This document shows, one piece after another, positions 32,530 to 35,454 of a stretch of 35,454 bases of DNA. A program made the translations under genes and the position numbers. Source of the DNA: Actinomadura kijaniata NBRC 14229 (GTDB lineage: Bacteria; Actinomycetota; Actinomycetes; Streptosporangiales; Streptosporangiaceae); assembly GCF_001552175.1 (NCBI RefSeq), contig NZ_BCQR01000132.1:1-35454 (forward strand), read 5' to 3'. Position 1 is the stretch's first letter, and each line of letters opens with the position of its first letter. The notes below the pieces were generated by a model. The model saw nothing but the letters and a program-made list of their open reading frames with translations, did no database searches and was not told the DNA's origin.

Positions 32530-33726
32530 TTGCGCGTTGCTCCCCGAAGGGCGCTGCTCGTCGGCGCCGTCGCCACCGCCGTCGGAGCGGTCGCCACGGT
32601 GCCCGTGCTGGCCGCGCCCGACAGCGACCCCGTCCCGGTCCAGACGACCGCCGCGGGGAACAGCCCGGAGATCCCCGGCAAGTACATCGTCACGGTGAAG
32701 GACGGCGCGTCCCTGGACGGCCCCATCGGGCAGGTCCGGTCGGCGTCGCGCGCCAAGCCCCGGATCGAGAAGCTGAGCGGCGCGCTCAACGGCTTCGCCG
32801 CCAAGCTGGACGCCGGGCAGCTGAACGCGCTCCGCAACGACCGCCGCGTCGAGGCGATCGAGCCCGACCGCGTGGTCAAGGCGCTCACCACCCAGAAGGC
32901 CCCGCTGCCGTGGGGCCTGGACCGCATCGACCAGCGCGGCGAGAAGCTGTCCAAGACCTACACCTACCGGTCCACCGGCAAGGGGGTCACCGCCTACGTC
33001 ATCGACGACGGCATCGACGTCCGCCACCCCGACTTCGGCGGGCGCGCCAAGGCCGCCTGGACCGCCCCGGCCCTCAAGGACGAGCCGCCGAGCTGCATGT
33101 CCCACGGCACCCACGTGGCGGGCACCATCGGGTCCAAGACCTACGGCGTCGCCAAGGGCGTCCAGCTCCGCGCGGTCAAGGTGCTCGACTGCGAGGGCAA
33201 CGGCGAGCTGTCCGACGTCATCGCCGGGCTCAACTGGGTCCGCCAGAACGCCGTCAAGCCCGCCGTCGCCAACATGTCGCTCGGCGTCGAGGCGGTCTCC
33301 CCCGCCCTGAACAAGGCCGCCGACAACCTGGCCAAGGCCGGCGTGTTCGTCTCGGTCGCGGCGGGCAACGAGGGCAACGACGCCTGCCAGTCCTCGCCCG
33401 CCTCGGCGAGCCGGGTGATGGCGGTCGGCGCGTCCACCAAGTACGACAACCGCGCCACTTTCTCCGACCACGGCGGCTGCGTGGACGTCTTCGCGCCCGG
33501 CTACGGCGTGTACTCGACGCTCCCGAACGGCCGCCGCGGCGGCGACACCGGCACGTCGATGGCCTCCCCGCACGCCGCCGGGGTCGCCGCGCTGTACCTG
33601 AGCACCCGCAAGACCGCCTCGTCCGACACGGTGTTCAAGTGGATCATCGGCAACTCCACCCCGAACGCTCTCGGGCGAATCCCGCGCGGCACTCCCAACA
33701 GGCTGCTCTACAAGAGCAATCTGTGA
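32530..33726 (+). CDS. Secreted S8 family serine peptidase (proteinase K-like)
   Basis: 398 residues from TTG 32530, with AAGGAG about ten bases upstream. A Sec signal (RRALLVGAVATAVGAVATVPVLA) is cleaved near residue 29. An inhibitor I9 propeptide (about 47-115: IPGKYIVTVKDG, NGFAAKLDAGQLNALRND, VEAIEPDRVV) precedes the subtilisin domain, which begins at PWGLDRIDQR. The triad is Asp159 (YVIDDGID), His192 (SHGTHVAGT) and Ser343 (GTSMASPHAAG); the oxyanion Asn is in SVAAGNEGN. Cys pairs typical of proteinase K-like enzymes are present. It is an extracellular protease with no C-terminal adhesion domain, likely for nutrient release or wall turnover. Confidence 0.96.
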   Translation: MRVAPRRALLVGAVATAVGAVATVPVLAAPDSDPVPVQTTAAGNSPEIPGKYIVTVKDGASLDGPIGQVRSASRAKPRIEKLSGALNGFAAKLDAGQLNALRNDRRVEAIEPDRVVKALTTQKAPLPWGLDRIDQRGEKLSKTYTYRSTGKGVTAYVIDDGIDVRHPDFGGRAKAAWTAPALKDEPPSCMSHGTHVAGTIGSKTYGVAKGVQLRAVKVLDCEGNGELSDVIAGLNWVRQNAVKPAVANMSLGVEAVSPALNKAADNLAKAGVFVSVAAGNEGNDACQSSPASASRVMAVGASTKYDNRATFSDHGGCVDVFAPGYGVYSTLPNGRRGGDTGTSMASPHAAGVAALYLSTRKTASSDTVFKWIIGNSTPNALGRIPRGTPNRLLYKSNL

Positions 33727-33737
33727 GTCCGCTCACG
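33722..33737 (+). promoter_or_regulatory. Second CRP-like palindrome, overlapping the subtilase stop
   Basis: TGTGAGTCCGCTCACG is a perfect palindrome in its core (GTGAG-tccg-CTCAC) and differs at two positions from the site at 32359-32374. The subtilase stop codon lies inside it. It sits about 340 bp upstream of the riboswitch-controlled gene. Confidence 0.5.
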
Positions 33738-33744
33738 TAAGATG

Positions 33745-33770
33745 GCCCGGCTCCCACCAGGGAGCCGGGC
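33745..33770 (+). terminator. Terminator after the subtilase gene
   Basis: GCCCGGCTCCC (33745-33755) pairs with GGGAGCCGGGC (33760-33770) over a 4-nt loop (ACCA), 18 bp past the stop. Confidence 0.88.
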
Positions 33771-33857
33771 TCGCGGGCATCCGGGCCTCCCCATCGGTCA
33801 CCGGGGTTTAATCTTGGCGAGGCGACGGATGTCTCGTTGCCGTTCGTTGACTTTCGG

Positions 33858-34060
33858 TCGGTCGCGTCTCCCGGAGCGCCGGGGCGGGCCGACCGGATCG
33901 AGCCGAGTCCCGAGGCCCATGCCCGGGAGCCGGGGACCCATTCGCCGGGGACGGACCGCGGACGACGCGGGCCGTCCCCGGCCGGGGTGAACTCACCGCC
34001 CGGGCGGTGACAGGGCGGCCTCCGCGCCCGAACCCGTCAGCTAACCCGGTAGGCGACCGA
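33858..34060 (+). promoter_or_regulatory. ydaO-type cyclic di-AMP riboswitch
   Basis: The leader contains the conserved blocks of the actinobacterial ydaO/yuaA (c-di-AMP) element: GATCGAGCCGAGTC (33896-33909), GAGCCGGGGACCCA (about 33927-33940), GGGGTGAACTC (33984-33994) and CCCGTCAGCTAACCCGGTAG (34033-34052). TCGGTCGC (33858-33865) pairs with GCGACCGA (34053-34060) as the closing P1 stem. A variable arm is a perfect 11-bp hairpin (33944-33954 with 33972-33982). The P1 3' strand abuts the ribosome site of the next gene, so control could be transcriptional or translational. In Streptomyces this element controls wall hydrolases such as rpfA, usually switching off at high c-di-AMP. Confidence 0.92.
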
Positions 34061-34074
34061 GGAGAGGAGACGAC

Positions 34075-35040
34075 GTGGAGACCCCCATCTCCACCGGCCC
34101 GCATACCGGCCGGCGCACGGGTCGGCCCGGTCGGCGCGCCGCCTTGGCCCTCGCGGCCCTCGCCGGAGCCGTGCCGATGCTGGCCGGTGCCACCGCGGCC
34201 GCCCCGCCGGCGGTGGCCGAGCCGGGTGACAACGCCCGCTTCCGGCAGCTCAACAAGCAGGTCGACCAGCTGGAGAGGTCGCTCGGCGGCGACCTGGCCA
34301 AGCTGCGGGACGTGCAGTTCGACGCCAACCGGGCGATCCAGCGGGCCAAGGACCTGCGCGCCGAGCTGGACGCGTCCCGGAACCTGGTCGCCGAGCTGGC
34401 CGCCAACCAGTACATGACCGGCGGCGGCGACCCGACCATCCAGGTCCTCACCTCCGGCGACCCCTCCAACGTGCTGGCCGCCATGAGCCTGTCCACGCAC
34501 CTGGCGCAGAACAAGTCGGCCAAGGTCCAGCAGATCCAGCAGCTCGTCCTCGACCAGGAGAAGGCCAAGCAGGAGGCCGACAGGAAGATCCAGGAGCTGG
34601 AGAAGGAGATCGCGGACCTGCGGTCGCAGAAGAGGCGCATCCAGTCCCTGATGAAGAAGTTCAAGCCGCAGTCGCCGGCCTTCGGCCTGGGCGGCATCAC
34701 CCCGCGCATGAAGCAGGTCAAGGACGAGCTCGACCGGGAGACCGGGCCGTTCCCGCAGATCGGCTGCGTGCGCACCACCGGCGACCCCCAGGACCACGCC
34801 CGCGGCATGGCCTGCGACTTCATGGTGACCACCGGCGGCCAGATGGCGACCGGCGCGGCCCAGGCACTCGGCGACCGCGCCGCCGCCTACGCCATCGCCC
34901 ACGGCCGCAGGCTCGGCATCAACTACGTGATCTGGCGGCAGCGCATCTACTCGATGCACAGCCCCGGCTGGCGCTCCATGAGCAACCGCGGCGGCGTGAC
35001 CGCGAACCACTACGACCACGTCCACATCTCGGTCTACTAG
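34075..35040 (+). CDS. Secreted coiled-coil protein with M15-like C-terminal domain
   Basis: 321 residues from GTG 34075 behind GAGGAGAGGAG. A Sec signal peptide ends near AVAEPGDN; residues 55-205 are a long coiled coil (FRQLNKQVDQLERSLGG, later QEKAKQEADRKIQELEKEIA), like the regulatory arms of secreted wall hydrolases. The C-terminal domain resembles the ARB_07466/VldE-type domain and the zinc site of D-Ala-D-Ala peptidases: His241 and Asp248 in QDHARGMACDF, and YDHVH (His315, His317) near the end. Two Cys (CVRTTG; MACDF) may pair. The riboswitch in its leader supports a role in peptidoglycan remodelling. Confidence 0.85.
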   Translation: METPISTGPHTGRRTGRPGRRAALALAALAGAVPMLAGATAAAPPAVAEPGDNARFRQLNKQVDQLERSLGGDLAKLRDVQFDANRAIQRAKDLRAELDASRNLVAELAANQYMTGGGDPTIQVLTSGDPSNVLAAMSLSTHLAQNKSAKVQQIQQLVLDQEKAKQEADRKIQELEKEIADLRSQKRRIQSLMKKFKPQSPAFGLGGITPRMKQVKDELDRETGPFPQIGCVRTTGDPQDHARGMACDFMVTTGGQMATGAAQALGDRAAAYAIAHGRRLGINYVIWRQRIYSMHSPGWRSMSNRGGVTANHYDHVHISVY

Positions 35041-35057
35041 ACCGGCCCCGGCGCGCG

Positions 35058-35096
35058 GCCCCTGGTGGACCTCTCCCGGCTTCACCAGGGGCTTTT
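35058..35096 (+). terminator. Intrinsic terminator with U run
   Basis: GCCCCTGGTG (35058-35067) pairs with CACCAGGGGC (35083-35092), 15-nt loop, followed by TTTT; 17 bp after the coiled-coil gene. Confidence 0.92.
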
Positions 35097-35114
35097 GCCG
35101 TTTCTGCCCCTTCC

Positions 35115-35158
35115 GTTCACCTGGCGTTGGCCGAACGCATCCCTGGGCTCCCTAGCGT
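35115..35158 (+). promoter_or_regulatory. PHO-box-like promoter of the PhoX gene
   Basis: Two 11-nt direct repeat units, GTTCACCTGGC (35115-35125) and GTTGGCCGAAC (35126-35136), match the Streptomyces PHO box (GTTCACC units) and sit at the -35 position of a TAGCGT -10 (35153-35158; 16 bp apart). PhoP activation under phosphate starvation would fit the downstream phosphatase. Confidence 0.65.
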
Positions 35159-35188
35159 TTCCGCGAATCGGTTCATCTAGGAGGATTC

Positions 35189-35454
35189 GTGGCAGAACGC
35201 CAGGTCAGGCGCGCCCTTCCGCTGCTGTCGGTCCCGCGCCACGGCGGACGCGACGCGCTGACGTGCAAGTACCGTTGCGGCAACGCCTGTGACCACCCGG
35301 TGCCGAACGCCAGCGGCAACGCCTACTTCGGCGACATCCTGGCCGAGCAACTGTCGCGGCGCGGGGCGCTGCGGGCGGGCGCGCTCGGCGCGCTGGTGGT
35401 CGGCGCGGGAGCCGCCGCCTCCGCCACCCCCGCGTACGCCGCGCCCGCCGCCCC
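35189..35454 (+). CDS. PhoX-family phosphatase, N-terminal part (runs off window)
   Basis: 88 codons from GTG 35189 with TAGGAGGATTC upstream; the reading frame is still open at the window end. The N-terminus has the Cys-rich TCKYRCGNACDHPVPN then AYFGDIL segment seen in actinobacterial PhoX (DUF839) proteins, followed by a twin-arginine motif SRRGALRAG (56-64), a hydrophobic stretch and an AXA-type site (TPAYAAPA). The Tat motif lies unusually far from the start, as I recall for this family. The mature enzyme would be a Ca/Fe-dependent secreted alkaline phosphatase; its catalytic domain is outside the window. Confidence 0.85.
   Translation, partial: MAERQVRRALPLLSVPRHGGRDALTCKYRCGNACDHPVPNASGNAYFGDILAEQLSRRGALRAGALGALVVGAGAAASATPAYAAPAA

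Noticed and set aside
1..35454. CRISPR array, tRNA or rRNA genes, complete insertion sequence, prophage genes
   Set aside because: None seen: no regularly spaced repeats beyond those listed, no cloverleaf or rRNA stretches, no transposase or phage protein in any frame.

Overview
The window is about 35 kb of very GC-rich DNA with strong GC bias at third codon positions, frequent GTG starts and GGAGG-type ribosome sites. It carries BldC, an XRE/DUF5753-DUF397 pair, DUF3073, DUF6243 and a c-di-AMP (ydaO-type) riboswitch, so the host is a filamentous actinomycete. The content suggests Streptosporangiales/Thermomonosporaceae (Actinomadura-like) rather than Streptomyces itself, but that placement is inference. 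No rRNA, tRNA, CRISPR array, full insertion sequence or phage gene was seen.

Layout. 1-1.1 kb: a small RsbW-like ATP-binding protein, followed by a 184-bp MITE-like element whose target site contains the gene's stop codon. 1.1-8.5 kb: a six-gene minus-strand run, read in the order LpqY-like sugar-binding lipoprotein, two permeases, MsmK/UgpC-type ATPase, DUF4032 protein with an intact kinase-like residue set, and pyruvate oxidase (PoxB). 8.7-11.3 kb: a tandem-domain Yx(FWY)xxD lipoprotein, a Trp/Arg-rich repetitive protein and a DUF6243 peptide. 11.5-16.8 kb: pyrD, a CaCA-type antiporter, a class I methyltransferase, a lipoprotein amidase and a small conserved protein. 17-19.1 kb: LacI and TetR regulators, divergently transcribed.

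19.4-30.3 kb matches, as I recall it, the Streptomyces order bldC / SCO4090-like / vdh / DUF3073 / purM / purF. A four-gene accessory block (SanA/ElyC-like protein, DUF397, XRE-DUF5753 regulator, stand-alone class III cyclase-like protein) sits between DUF3073 and purM. A DUF4190 membrane protein, a cytoplasmic LamG protein and an SCP-like protein follow purF.

30.5-35.4 kb looks like an envelope and signalling region: a Ser/Thr kinase with an extracytoplasmic domain and no recognisable alpha-C glutamate, a secreted subtilase flanked by two nearly identical CRP-like palindromes, a secreted coiled-coil/M15-like protein behind a c-di-AMP riboswitch, and the start of a Tat-exported PhoX-family phosphatase behind a PHO-box-like promoter.

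Most interesting points: the DUF4032 putative kinase coupled to a trehalose/maltose-type importer; the accessory block with its minimal cyclase; a 12-14 nt motif shared by the ATP-binding gene and the DUF397 gene; the MITE; and the paired CRP-like sites plus riboswitch around the wall-active genes.
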